Shown: positions 29,582-37,408 of the stretch, in pieces
How the letters are laid out: the number at the start of each line of letters is the position of its first letter
Position numbering within the stretch: position 1 is the first letter of the stretch
From: Clostridiales bacterium
Lineage (GTDB): Bacteria > Bacillota > Clostridia > Christensenellales > Borkfalkiaceae
Direction: 5' to 3'
Assembly (NCBI GenBank): GCA_003523255.1
Contig: DPGH01000010.1
Coordinates: forward strand, 31,740-95,739
DNA: 64,000 nucleotides
Translations under genes and position numbers: made by a program
The notes under the pieces: generated by a model
Database searches by the model: none
What the model was told of the DNA's origin: nothing
The model's input: the letters and a program-made list of their open reading frames with translations, nothing else

Positions 29582-30021
29582 ATCGTTTTGTCCGTACGCT
29601 CTATAAGCGCGTCTAACGCGCGGAGGTATCCGTTAAATCCTTCGCCCGCAATCGTTAAAAACGCCGCCGCGCGCACGTAACTTATTTTGCGGAAAGGTTC
29701 TCTTTCGTTTACGTCGGAAATATGCACCTCTACGGTAGGTATGTTTACGGCTTTAAGCGCGTCTAATATCGCAACGCTCGTGTGCGTGTACGCGCCGGGA
29801 TTTATTACGATGCCGTTAAACCCGTCGTAATATGCTTTTTGTATCTCGTCAACGAGGTCGCCCTCATGATTAGACTGATAAAACTCCACCGTAACGCCGC
29901 GTTTTTCGGCGTGTTCCGTTATAAGCGAAATAAGATCGGTATAAGTGTTTTTTCCGTAAATATCGGGTTCTCTTATGCCGAGCATGTTAAGGTTCGGTCC
30001 GTTGATAATCAAAAATTTCAT
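29578..30021 (-). CDS. aroQ: 3-dehydroquinate dehydratase, type II
   Basis: A 147-residue type II dehydroquinase, converting 3-dehydroquinate to 3-dehydroshikimate. Motifs: INGPNLNMLGIREPDIYG (7-24) with catalytic Tyr23, QSNHEGDLVD near 50, and NPGAYTHTSVAILDAL (about 74-89). It overlaps both neighbours by four bases. Length is normal. Forms a dodecamer in known members. Supplies the third step of the pathway, so no aroD-type enzyme is needed. Confidence 0.96.
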   Translation of the reverse strand: MKFLIINGPNLNMLGIREPDIYGKNTYTDLISLITEHAEKRGVTVEFYQSNHEGDLVDEIQKAYYDGFNGIVINPGAYTHTSVAILDALKAVNIPTVEVHISDVNEREPFRKISYVRAAAFLTIAGEGFNGYLRALDALIERTDKTI

Positions 30022-31256
30022 TTTTCAGCCTCTTTCAGTATTTTGTCTATCGCGGCGTAAACGCTTTCGTCGTTTTTTACAACCGCGTCCGCGGTTGCAA
30101 GGTATACGGGGTAACGTTCTTTATAACGCTTTTTCAGCGACTCTATATCGCGGGAGAGGGGTCTGCCGTCGGTCGGTGTGAGTTTATCCGGCGACCTGTC
30201 TATAAAAATTATTTTGCCGTTCTTTTTAAGTTCGGTTACGTTTTCTTTTACGGTAGGCGCGCCGCCGCCGGTCGCAATTACCGCTCCCGTTTTATCCGAA
30301 ACGCTTTTTATCGCTTCCGTCTCGAGTAAACGGAAATATTTTTCACCCTTTTCTTCAAAAATTTTCGGTATTTTTTCTCCCGCGCGCTCTTCGATCAGGT
30401 CGTCTGTGTCGTAAAACGGTCTGCCGAGTTTTTTCGCTATCAGTTTGCCGATAGTCGATTTGCCGGAAGAGGGCATACCCGTTAAAACGACGTTTTGCTT
30501 TTCGCATTTAACGGAGCGGTAAACTTTTTCGGTAAGTTCTTGCGTAACGGTACCCCCCGAAAACAGCCCGTAAGCGTGTACCGCTTGCGAAGCGAGCATA
30601 TAAAGCCCGCCCGCCGCGGGTATGCCTTTTTCTCTCGCCGCAAGTATAAGCCGCGTGTTAAGCGGGTTATATATCACGTCTATCACGCCCGAAAGGTTGT
30701 TAAAAGCGTTTAAATCGACAGGCGTTTCGTCCGTGTAGGGGTACATGCCCTTGGGGGTGGTGTTTACTATAATATCCGCAAAGTTATAGTCTTTTACCGC
30801 GAGGTCGTAACTTATCTGCCCCGCGGACGGCGTTCTTGAAACTTTTAACACGGTTTTCGCGCCGAGGCCAGTCAGCACCGCGTTTAACGTGTCGCTCGTG
30901 CCGCCCGTGCCGAGTATAAGCGCGGTTTTGCCTTTTACGGAAACGCCCGCTTTATCGATAAGTTCTTTTGCGCCGAAGTAATCGGTATTGTAACCTTTAA
31001 GCACGCCGTTAACGTTCACGACGGTGTTTACGGCGCCTATTTTTTTCGCTCCGTCCGAAACGTAGTCGAGATAGGGGATAACCGCTTTTTTATAGGGAAT
31101 CGTTACGTTTACGCCGAGAAAGTTTTTTTCGGTAAAAAACTTTGCGAGTTCGCTTTCGTCCATCGGGCAAAGTTCGTATTCGTAATCTCCGATTTTTTCG
31201 TGAATTTCTTTTGAAAAACTGTGTTTAAGCGTTTTGCCTATAAGTCCGTATTTCAT
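30018..31256 (-). CDS. aroE-aroK: Shikimate dehydrogenase-shikimate kinase fusion
   Basis: Start placed at 31256, six bases after the aroC stop, giving MKYGLIGKTLKHSFSKEIHE and a normal AroE N terminus. Residues 1-245 are shikimate dehydrogenase (SFSKEIH, NVTIPYKKAV, NTDYFGA, LGTGGTSDT nucleotide site). Residues about 250-412 are shikimate kinase with Walker A GMPSSGKST, DTDDLIEE and ATGGGAP. The joint is in frame with no stop between. The two parts catalyse non-adjacent but consecutive steps (dehydroshikimate to shikimate to shikimate 3-phosphate). Fusion in this order is less usual than separate genes. Confidence 0.94.
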   Translation of the reverse strand: MKYGLIGKTLKHSFSKEIHEKIGDYEYELCPMDESELAKFFTEKNFLGVNVTIPYKKAVIPYLDYVSDGAKKIGAVNTVVNVNGVLKGYNTDYFGAKELIDKAGVSVKGKTALILGTGGTSDTLNAVLTGLGAKTVLKVSRTPSAGQISYDLAVKDYNFADIIVNTTPKGMYPYTDETPVDLNAFNNLSGVIDVIYNPLNTRLILAAREKGIPAAGGLYMLASQAVHAYGLFSGGTVTQELTEKVYRSVKCEKQNVVLTGMPSSGKSTIGKLIAKKLGRPFYDTDDLIEERAGEKIPKIFEEKGEKYFRLLETEAIKSVSDKTGAVIATGGGAPTVKENVTELKKNGKIIFIDRSPDKLTPTDGRPLSRDIESLKKRYKERYPVYLATADAVVKNDESVYAAIDKILKEAEK

Positions 31257-31261
31257 AATTT

Positions 31262-32362
31262 TTACTTTTTCTCGGTAAAAAACCTTTCGCCGTATCTCGC
31301 GATTAACAGGTCTGCGGTAACGAGCGCGGAAACGCATTCTATAACGGGGCAGATTCTCCTCACTATCGCGGGGTCGTGTCTGCCTTTTACGGTAAGTTCG
31401 GCGTTTTCGCTCGTTTTAAGGTTTATTGTTTTTTGCGGCAACGCAATCGACGGGGTGGGTTTTACCGCGCAAGTGAAAATCACGGGCATGCCGTTGGTAA
31501 TGCCGCCGTTTATTCCGCCGTTGTTGTTGGTCGAGGTAAAAATTTTGCTTCCGTTTGATATAAACGGGTCGTTCGCTTCGCTGCCGCGCATATCCGCAAA
31601 CTTAAAACCCGCGCCGAATTCTATGCCTTTAACGCCGCCGAGCGAAAAAAGCGCGTGAGAAAGCATACTTTCTACGCTGTCAAACCACGGGTCTCCGAGC
31701 CCGGCGGGTAATCCGGTTATCGCCGTTTCTATCGCGCCGCCCACGCTGTCGCCCGATTCTCTCGCTTTTAAAATCGCTTCGGTCATTTTCTCTTTCGCGC
31801 TTTCGTTTATAACAGGGAAATCTTTCGACTTTTCCAGCAACGCAAAGTCTTTGACTAAATCCGAAAATCTCGCGTCCGTTTCTCCGCCGCATTTATATAC
31901 GTGGCTTTTTATTTTGACGCCCGCGCCGTTTAACGCGCCCATAACTATTGCGCCCGCCGCTACGAGCGCCGCCGTGATTCTTCCTGAAAAATGCCCGCCG
32001 CCTCTGTAATCGTTAAAGCCGTCGTATTTAACGAAAGCCGAGTAGTCCGCGTGCGAAGGGCGGGCAAGAAGCGCGGTCTTTTCGTAATCGCCGCTTTTAA
32101 CGTTTTCGTTGGGTATGATTACGGTAATCGGCGCACCCGTGGAATAGCCGTTAAAAACGCCGCTTATTATTTTAAACTCGTCTTTTTCGATTCTCGGCGT
32201 ATCAGTTTTTCCGTTAGGGCGGCGGCGGGAAAGATAATCTTTTATAAGTTCTTCGTCTATTTTAACGCCTGCGGAAAGCCCGTCAAGCACCGCGCCGACA
32301 GTCGTTCCGTGGCTTTCGCCGAAAAGAGTTACGCTTAAATCGTTACCGAAAGTATTTTTCAT
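31262..32362 (-). CDS. aroC: Chorismate synthase
   Basis: A 366-residue FMN-dependent enzyme making chorismate from EPSP. Signatures: GESHGTTVGAVLDG (13-26), RRRPNGKTDTPR near 46, DYRGGGHFSGR near 115 and a GRHDPAIVRR motif near 330. It overlaps the aroB stop by four bases. Family call is unambiguous. Length is normal. Confidence 0.97.
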   Translation of the reverse strand: MKNTFGNDLSVTLFGESHGTTVGAVLDGLSAGVKIDEELIKDYLSRRRPNGKTDTPRIEKDEFKIISGVFNGYSTGAPITVIIPNENVKSGDYEKTALLARPSHADYSAFVKYDGFNDYRGGGHFSGRITAALVAAGAIVMGALNGAGVKIKSHVYKCGGETDARFSDLVKDFALLEKSKDFPVINESAKEKMTEAILKARESGDSVGGAIETAITGLPAGLGDPWFDSVESMLSHALFSLGGVKGIEFGAGFKFADMRGSEANDPFISNGSKIFTSTNNNGGINGGITNGMPVIFTCAVKPTPSIALPQKTINLKTSENAELTVKGRHDPAIVRRICPVIECVSALVTADLLIARYGERFFTEKK

Positions 32363-33369
32363 ATTCGTTCCTCGTAAAGTGAAATTACGTCGTTTAACGT
32401 TACGTTTTTAAAGTAAAACGAACCTATTTCGTCCGAAAACACCGCTTTAACGGTGCCGCCCGCGCCGCATTTTTTGTCGTGGGCGATAAGTTCTGCGATT
32501 TTTTCGCTTTTAACGTCCGTTTCGGTCGGCAAGTCGTACTTTTTAAGTAGCGGTATAAGTTTTTTTCTTACCGCGGGAGATGAGAAGGGTATCATCCCTA
32601 CGGCAACGCATTCTCCGTGCAAAAGTCTGCCGCCTTCCGCGCTTTCTATCGCGTGCCCTATCGTGTGCCCGAAGTTAAGCACCGCCCTCAATCCCTTTTC
32701 GGTCGGGTCCTCTTCAACTACCCGTTTTTTTATTTTTAACGATTTTTCGATAATCTTTTCGGCATTTAAATCGAAATTTTCTTTATCGTCGATTAAATCG
32801 AAAAGTTCTTTATCGAAACAAACCGCCTCTTTAATCGATTCGGCTATTCCGGCTGAAAGTTCGCGTGCGGGCAGAGATTTAAGCGTTTCGGTAGAAATTA
32901 TAACGCCTTTAGGTTGCCAGAACGCGCCCACAACGTTTTTAACGCCGCAAAAGTCAATCGCCGTTTTACCGCCGATAGAGGAATCTACCATAGAAAGAAA
33001 AGTCGTCGGAACGTTGTAAAAGTCTATTCCGCGCATGTAGACGGAAGCGGCAAATCCCGCAAGGTCGCCCATAACTCCGCCGCCGACCGCAACGACGCGG
33101 TCTTTTCTCGTAAACGAGGATTCGACCATTCTCGTTAAAATAAGTTTCAGGCTGTCCGCGTTTTTGGTTTTTTCGCCGTGAGGCAGCCTTATAGTAAGCG
33201 AAAACTGTCTGTTTTTCGCGATTTTTTCGGCGTATTCTTTCGGCACGCCGTCGTCGGTAACGATAAGCGTTTTGCCTTCCGTCGGTATAAGTTTTTCCGC
33301 GCGGTTTAACGCTCCGTTTTCAATCGTTACGGGATATTCTCCCGCAGGCGAATTTACGTGGAGTATCAT
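32359..33369 (-). CDS. aroB: 3-dehydroquinate synthase
   Basis: A 336-residue NAD and zinc dependent enzyme that cyclises DAHP to 3-dehydroquinate. Motifs: GGGVMGDLAGFAASVYMRG (about 96-114), FLSMVDSSIGGKTAID (about 123-138), and zinc ligands in NFGHTIGHAIE and LLHGECVAVG. It starts 31 bases after pheA and is followed by four-base overlaps, so the whole run pheA to aroA is one transcript. Confidence 0.97.
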   Translation of the reverse strand: MILHVNSPAGEYPVTIENGALNRAEKLIPTEGKTLIVTDDGVPKEYAEKIAKNRQFSLTIRLPHGEKTKNADSLKLILTRMVESSFTRKDRVVAVGGGVMGDLAGFAASVYMRGIDFYNVPTTFLSMVDSSIGGKTAIDFCGVKNVVGAFWQPKGVIISTETLKSLPARELSAGIAESIKEAVCFDKELFDLIDDKENFDLNAEKIIEKSLKIKKRVVEEDPTEKGLRAVLNFGHTIGHAIESAEGGRLLHGECVAVGMIPFSSPAVRKKLIPLLKKYDLPTETDVKSEKIAELIAHDKKCGAGGTVKAVFSDEIGSFYFKNVTLNDVISLYEERI

Positions 33370-33399
33370 ACGGTTTCTCCTTTACTCGTCGCGTAAAAC

Positions 33400-34485
33400 T
33401 TAATTATAAGTTCCCGCGAGTTTTAATTTGGCGCATACCGCCGAAAGTTCTTGCAACATTTCTTTTCCGTTGGTTGTGCCGACGTTTCCGTCCGCTTCAA
33501 CGTAAAAATAATAGTTCCACAAAAGTTCTTTCATCGGGCGGCTGATTAAACTGCGCATGTTGTAGCCGTGCGCGCCTATTATGTTTAACGCCTGCGCAAG
33601 CGCGCCCGCCTCGTTTTTGACGGTAAAGGTAAGTATAAAATGTTCGTTTTCGTTTTTGCTGTTTGCGGAGGGAACGTGTTGCGCCCGCGAGAATACTGCA
33701 AAACGCGTCGTGTTGGTTTTAAGCGAGTTTATGCCGCTTGCCAAAACTTCCAGACCGAAGTTTTCGGCGGTTTCGTCCGAAGCGATTGCTGCAACCGTCG
33801 GGTCGGCGAGTTCCATGGCGTATTTCGCGGCGAGCGCGGTGTTGGAGTATTCTACGACTTTAAAGCCGTGCTCTTTTATATACTCCGCGCACTGGCGCAG
33901 TGCCTGCGGATGCGAAACGACCGTTTTTATTCCCGAAAGCGGCGCGCCTTTCAATCCGAGCAGGTTGTGTTTTACCTCTAACTCCAAGACTCTGTTTATA
34001 AACAGGTCGCCCGTAAAAATCAAGTCCAGAACGCCCGAAACGTCGCCCGCATAACTGTTTTCAATGGGGAGAACGGCGTAATCGTATTCGCCGCGTTCTA
34101 CCGCCCGATACGCCGCCTCGAAATCTCCGCACGAGATAAGCGTGCTTTCGGGAAAGAGTTTTTTAGCGGCGATATGCGCAAAAGCCCCTTCCGTTCCGCT
34201 GTACGCCACACGCGTCCCGTCGAAAAGTCGGTTTTGATAATCTTTTGAAATACTCATAACGTTTTTCGCGTACGTTACGTAGTATTCGCGAAGTTCTTCG
34301 TTTTTAACGTAAGCGGAATTCTTTTTTATAACTTCCGTCTCGCGCACGGGGTCGAAAACGGCGAGTCCGCGTTCTTTTTTATACTTTGCTATTTCTTTCG
34401 CGGCAAGCATTCTTTCTTCAAACAGTTGCGCCGTTTTTTTGTCGATTTCGTCGATAAGTTTTCTGTTTTTTTCAAGTTCGTTCAT
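33400..34485 (-). CDS. pheA: Bifunctional chorismate mutase / prephenate dehydratase
   Basis: A 361-residue P-protein. Residues 1-90 are an AroQ-class chorismate mutase helix bundle (RKLIDEIDKK, ERMLAAKEIAKYK). Residues about 105-280 are prephenate dehydratase (YSGTEGAFAHIAA, LPIENSYAGDVSGVLDL, NTTRFAVFS). The C-terminal ACT domain (about 283-355) contains SLISRPMKELLWNYYFYVE, where an ESRP motif binds Phe in relatives; here Ile-Ser-Arg-Pro replaces it. It is the first structural gene of the operon, behind a Tyr/Phe-rich leader with an attenuator-like terminator. Confidence 0.95.
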   Translation of the reverse strand: MNELEKNRKLIDEIDKKTAQLFEERMLAAKEIAKYKKERGLAVFDPVRETEVIKKNSAYVKNEELREYYVTYAKNVMSISKDYQNRLFDGTRVAYSGTEGAFAHIAAKKLFPESTLISCGDFEAAYRAVERGEYDYAVLPIENSYAGDVSGVLDLIFTGDLFINRVLELEVKHNLLGLKGAPLSGIKTVVSHPQALRQCAEYIKEHGFKVVEYSNTALAAKYAMELADPTVAAIASDETAENFGLEVLASGINSLKTNTTRFAVFSRAQHVPSANSKNENEHFILTFTVKNEAGALAQALNIIGAHGYNMRSLISRPMKELLWNYYFYVEADGNVGTTNGKEMLQELSAVCAKLKLAGTYN

Positions 34486-34518
34486 GTTTCATCTCCGTGT
34501 CGTATTTTTCGCTTAAAC

Positions 34519-34551
34519 AAAAAAGCGACTTCCCGCGAAAAGGGAAATCGC
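34519..34551 (-). terminator. Intrinsic terminator in the aromatic operon leader
   Basis: Read on the minus strand: GCGATTTCCC (34551-34542), loop TTTTCGC, GGGAAGTCGC (34534-34525), then six T (34524-34519). The 10-bp stem has one G-T pair. It lies between the leader peptide and pheA, so it can only work as a regulated attenuator if the operon is to be expressed from the upstream promoter. Confidence 0.85.
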
Positions 34552-34556
34552 CCGAA

Positions 34557-34599
34557 AATTCCCGTTAAAGGAATTATATCCGTTTTAAACCCTTTCGCG
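34557..34599 (-). promoter_or_regulatory. Competing RNA pairings ahead of the attenuator
   Basis: Two segments can compete with the terminator. A small hairpin AATTCC/GGAATT (34575-34557) overlaps the leader stop codon. The segment CGCGAAAGGG (34599-34590), inside leader codons 42-45, can pair with CCCTTTTCGCG (34544-34534) of the terminator through 10 bp with one bulged U. The pairings are visible by eye; their energy was not computed. Confidence 0.55.
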
Positions 34600-34723
34600 C
34601 ATGCATAAATGCTTTAACGTAAAAATAGCAATACGAAATAAATCGTATCGCAAACGCGCCGTAATAATAGCGACCCGTTAATGCGGGCGCGTTATTAAGT
34701 TGTAACGCAGAAAGAGTGTTCAT
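34574..34723 (-). CDS. Tyr/Phe-rich leader peptide of the aromatic operon
   Basis: A 49-residue frame starting at 34723. Residues 19-39 read YYYGAFAIRF, then ISYCYFYVKAF, so ten of 21 codons are Tyr or Phe (six Tyr, four Phe). A consensus promoter ends about 18 bases upstream, giving a very short 5' leader with a weak TAAGG site. The stop overlaps a small hairpin, followed by an intrinsic terminator and then pheA. Layout is that of a ribosome-sensing attenuator: scarcity of charged Tyr/Phe tRNA would stall ribosomes here and favour antitermination. Amino acid content and position are seen; the mechanism is inferred. Confidence 0.75.
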   Translation of the reverse strand: MNTLSALQLNNAPALTGRYYYGAFAIRFISYCYFYVKAFMHARKGLKRI

Positions 34724-34741
34724 AACCTAACCTTACCGTCT

Positions 34742-34770
34742 ATTATAGCCGCACTAAAAAGGCTTGTCAA
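34742..34770 (-). promoter_or_regulatory. Consensus promoter of the aromatic operon
   Basis: Minus strand TTGACA (34770-34765), 17-base spacer, TATAAT (34747-34742): a perfect sigma-A-type promoter. Expected start near 34735, about 12 bases before the leader peptide ATG and about 250 before pheA. Confidence 0.85.
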
Positions 34771-34840
34771 GCGCGAAACGCCGCAAAATAAGCAAAATAA
34801 ACTCTTTTTGCCGTTTTTAAACCGTATTTTTGTTTTTAAC

Positions 34841-34869
34841 TTTACAAAAACGCGCGCGTGTGGTAAAAT
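34841..34869 (+). promoter_or_regulatory. Putative promoter of the rhamnosidase gene
   Basis: TTTACA (34841-34846) and TAAAAT (34864-34869) are separated by 17 bases, 28 bases upstream of the ATG at 34898. Confidence 0.6.
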
Positions 34870-34897
34870 TGCCGAAACAGATTAAAAGGCGGATAGG

Positions 34898-36856
34898 ATG
34901 AGCGATAAAGCGGTTTGGATGTGGAACTACGGCGATTACGAACTGTTTCATAATATAAAATTGCATTCGAGAAGGCAAGAGTTCGGCATGGACTTTCCGC
35001 CGTTTTTCCCCATTGCGGGGATAACGCCGTTGGCGATTTTTTCCGCGAAGGTAAACGTGCCGGAGGACGATTTTATCACCGTAAAATTAAACGGCAAGGG
35101 AAGAATCGGGGTCGATTATAAATTTTACTCGCCGAGCGATAAAATCCCCGTACCTAAAGGGGAAAGGCATATCGAAATAACCGTTATAAACGAAAAGGGT
35201 CTCCCCGCGGCGTACGTCTGCGGTAAGTACGTTAAAAGCGGCAAGGCGTTCGGGTGTTCGCAATTTCGCGGCGATTATAAACCCGTCGGGTGCGTGCCGG
35301 AATACCGTTCTCCGTCGGCAAACGTTGAAAAGTTTCCGTTTAAGTATCGAAAAGTTTACCCCGTACGAGAAGAGGAAACGGATGGCGGCACGTTGTACGA
35401 TTTTAACGAAGAATCTTTCGGCCTTATCGTTTTAGAGGGGCTTGAATCTTCCGCCGCCGTTTACTACGGCGAAAGCAGAGAGGAGGCTCTTTCTTGTGGC
35501 GACGCGATTTTATCCGAAAGCGTAAAAGCCGCTAAAAAAACCATATTAAGGGCAAGGGCGTTCAGATATATTTTCGTTAAGGGAGCAAAGCCCGTTTCTC
35601 TTTACGCAAAACTCGAATATCTGCCGGATAAAAGCATAGGGGAATTCCGTTCCGACGAGGCTTTGGCGGAAAAAGTGTTTAAGGTGAGCAAACACACCTT
35701 CGCGCTGTGTTCGAGAGAGTTTTATCTGGACGGAATAAAACGCGACCGCTGGGTTTGGGCGGGGGACGCGTATCAGTCGTATATAATAAACAGATATTTA
35801 AACCGCGACGACGAAATAGTTAAACGCACGATAATCGCGCTACTCGGAAAACCGCCTTATACCGCGCATATAAATACCATAAACGATTATTCGGCTTATC
35901 TTATAATGATGACGGCTGACTATTACGAAAACACGACGGACGCGGATTTTATAAAAGCGATTTACCCGCGCGTAAAAGCGTTATATCTTTTTATAAAAGA
36001 ACGACTTGACGAAAACGGTTTCGTCGTGCAGCGCCCCGGCGACTGGATATTTATAGACTGGGCGGATCTCGATAAAGAAGGCCCGCATTCTTTCGAACAG
36101 ATACTTTTGTATAAGGTATGCGTTTCGATGAGAAAACTCGCCGCGACGGCGGGCGACGCCGACGGTTTTATTCAAAGCGAAGCCGCGCTTAAAGAAAAAA
36201 TTTATCAAAAGTTTTACGATAAAAAACTCGGCGGGTTTATCGACGGATACGTTTCGGGCAAAAGACAAATCAGCCGTCAACAAAACGTTATGGCAGTGCT
36301 TACGGGTTTTACGACCGAAAAGGAGAACGCGCTTATTCTCGAAAAGGTTCTTAAAAACCCCGCGGTGCCGCCGATAAAAACGCCCTACTTTAAGTTTTAC
36401 GAACTTTGCGCGTTTTGCGAACTCGGAGAGGTGAAAGTCGCTCAGGATATGATAACCGAATACTGGGGAGGTATGCTTAACGACGGCGCGACCAGTTTTT
36501 ACGAGGAGTACGACCCCGCCGTAACGGGTATAGAAAAATACGCCATGTACGGCGACAAATTCGCTAAAAGTCTTTGTCATGCCTGGGGTTCGGGACCTAT
36601 AGCGATGCTCCTTAAATACGTTGCGGGCGTCCGCGTCAAAGACGGCGGAAAATCGTTTACGGTTTCTCCTCGTCCCGGTAAATATAAAAAGTTTACGGCA
36701 ACCGTTCCGGTTTTCGGCGGCGCGGTTAAAGTGATTTACGATAACGGCAAAATAACGGTTATCTCAAACGTTTCGGGCGGTAAGCTGATAGTTAGCGGCA
36801 AGACTTATAAAATAAACGAAAAATCGCCGGTTACGGCGCAATTTACGGAGGAATAA
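34898..36856 (+). CDS. Alpha-L-rhamnosidase, GH78 family
   Basis: A 652-residue cytoplasmic enzyme (no signal peptide) that removes terminal alpha-L-rhamnose. After N-terminal beta domains comes the (alpha/alpha)6 barrel with DGIKRDRWVWAGDAYQSY (about 276-293), where the general acid and an Arg/Trp pair lie in known GH78 enzymes, then TINDYSAYL, RPGDWIFIDWAD and the closing EYWGGMLNDGATSFYEEYDP and SLCHAWGSGP motifs. It is shorter than many GH78 enzymes (about 900 residues), lacking extra N-terminal beta modules. Two bases separate it from the next gene, so the pair is co-transcribed. Confidence 0.9.
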   Translation: MSDKAVWMWNYGDYELFHNIKLHSRRQEFGMDFPPFFPIAGITPLAIFSAKVNVPEDDFITVKLNGKGRIGVDYKFYSPSDKIPVPKGERHIEITVINEKGLPAAYVCGKYVKSGKAFGCSQFRGDYKPVGCVPEYRSPSANVEKFPFKYRKVYPVREEETDGGTLYDFNEESFGLIVLEGLESSAAVYYGESREEALSCGDAILSESVKAAKKTILRARAFRYIFVKGAKPVSLYAKLEYLPDKSIGEFRSDEALAEKVFKVSKHTFALCSREFYLDGIKRDRWVWAGDAYQSYIINRYLNRDDEIVKRTIIALLGKPPYTAHINTINDYSAYLIMMTADYYENTTDADFIKAIYPRVKALYLFIKERLDENGFVVQRPGDWIFIDWADLDKEGPHSFEQILLYKVCVSMRKLAATAGDADGFIQSEAALKEKIYQKFYDKKLGGFIDGYVSGKRQISRQQNVMAVLTGFTTEKENALILEKVLKNPAVPPIKTPYFKFYELCAFCELGEVKVAQDMITEYWGGMLNDGATSFYEEYDPAVTGIEKYAMYGDKFAKSLCHAWGSGPIAMLLKYVAGVRVKDGGKSFTVSPRPGKYKKFTATVPVFGGAVKVIYDNGKITVISNVSGGKLIVSGKTYKINEKSPVTAQFTEE

Positions 36857-36858
36857 AT

Positions 36859-37329
36859 ATGTCTGTAGAAAGAGTAAGAGAGTATTTTAAGAAATTCGGA
36901 ATAGAGGACAGAATAATGATATTGCCCGAATCGAGCGCGACCGTCGCGCTCGCCGCGCACGCCCTTAATACCGAAGAAAAACGAATAGCGAAAACGCTTT
37001 CTTTTCGCGCGGGCGAAAATGTAATTTTAGTGGTTTGCGCGGGCGACGCGAAAATAGACAATGCAAAATACAAAGCGTATTTCAAAACGAAAGCGAGAAT
37101 GCTCGGCGTAGAAGAAGCCGCTTCTTTAGTCGGGCATGCGGTCGGCGGGGTGTGCCCGTTTGCGGTAAACGACGGGGTACAGGTATATCTCGACGAGTCG
37201 CTTAAACGGTTCGATACGGTTTTCCCCGCGTGCGGTAGCGGTAACAGCGCGATAGAGATGACTATTGCGGAAATGGAAAAGTATTCGGGTTATATCGCTT
37301 GGATAGACGTTACCAAATTACCAGAGTAA
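36859..37329 (+). CDS. YbaK/ProX-type aminoacyl-tRNA deacylase
   Basis: A 156-residue YbaK/EbsC-fold protein. Such proteins hydrolyse mischarged tRNA, often Cys- or Ala-tRNA(Pro). The fold signatures are a conserved Lys segment KTLSFRAGENVILVVCAGDAKID (cut here into its parts KTLSF and CAGD) and the loop VGHAVGGVCPFAV, equivalent to the GxxxGGxxPxG motif. It follows the rhamnosidase with two bases between, with no obvious functional link. Substrate specificity cannot be set from sequence. Confidence 0.88.
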   Translation: MSVERVREYFKKFGIEDRIMILPESSATVALAAHALNTEEKRIAKTLSFRAGENVILVVCAGDAKIDNAKYKAYFKTKARMLGVEEAASLVGHAVGGVCPFAVNDGVQVYLDESLKRFDTVFPACGSGNSAIEMTIAEMEKYSGYIAWIDVTKLPE

Positions 37330-37361
37330 ATTTTTCGCCGTCTTGATAAAAACGTAAGAAT

Positions 37362-37390
37362 AAAGGGTTGCGGTTCCTCCGCAACCCTTT
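37362..37390. terminator. Bidirectional intrinsic terminator
   Basis: AAAGGGTTGCGG and CCGCAACCCTTT form a perfect 12-bp stem around TTCCT. It sits between the convergent ybaK-like gene and glf. Confidence 0.9.
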
Positions 37391-37408
37391 TGCGTTAAAT
37401 TATACGGG

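Noticed and set aside
34486..34740. T-box riboswitch before pheA
   Set aside because: No AGGGTGGNACCGCG-like T-box sequence or long leader; the leader is only about 250 bases and holds a peptide frame and terminator.
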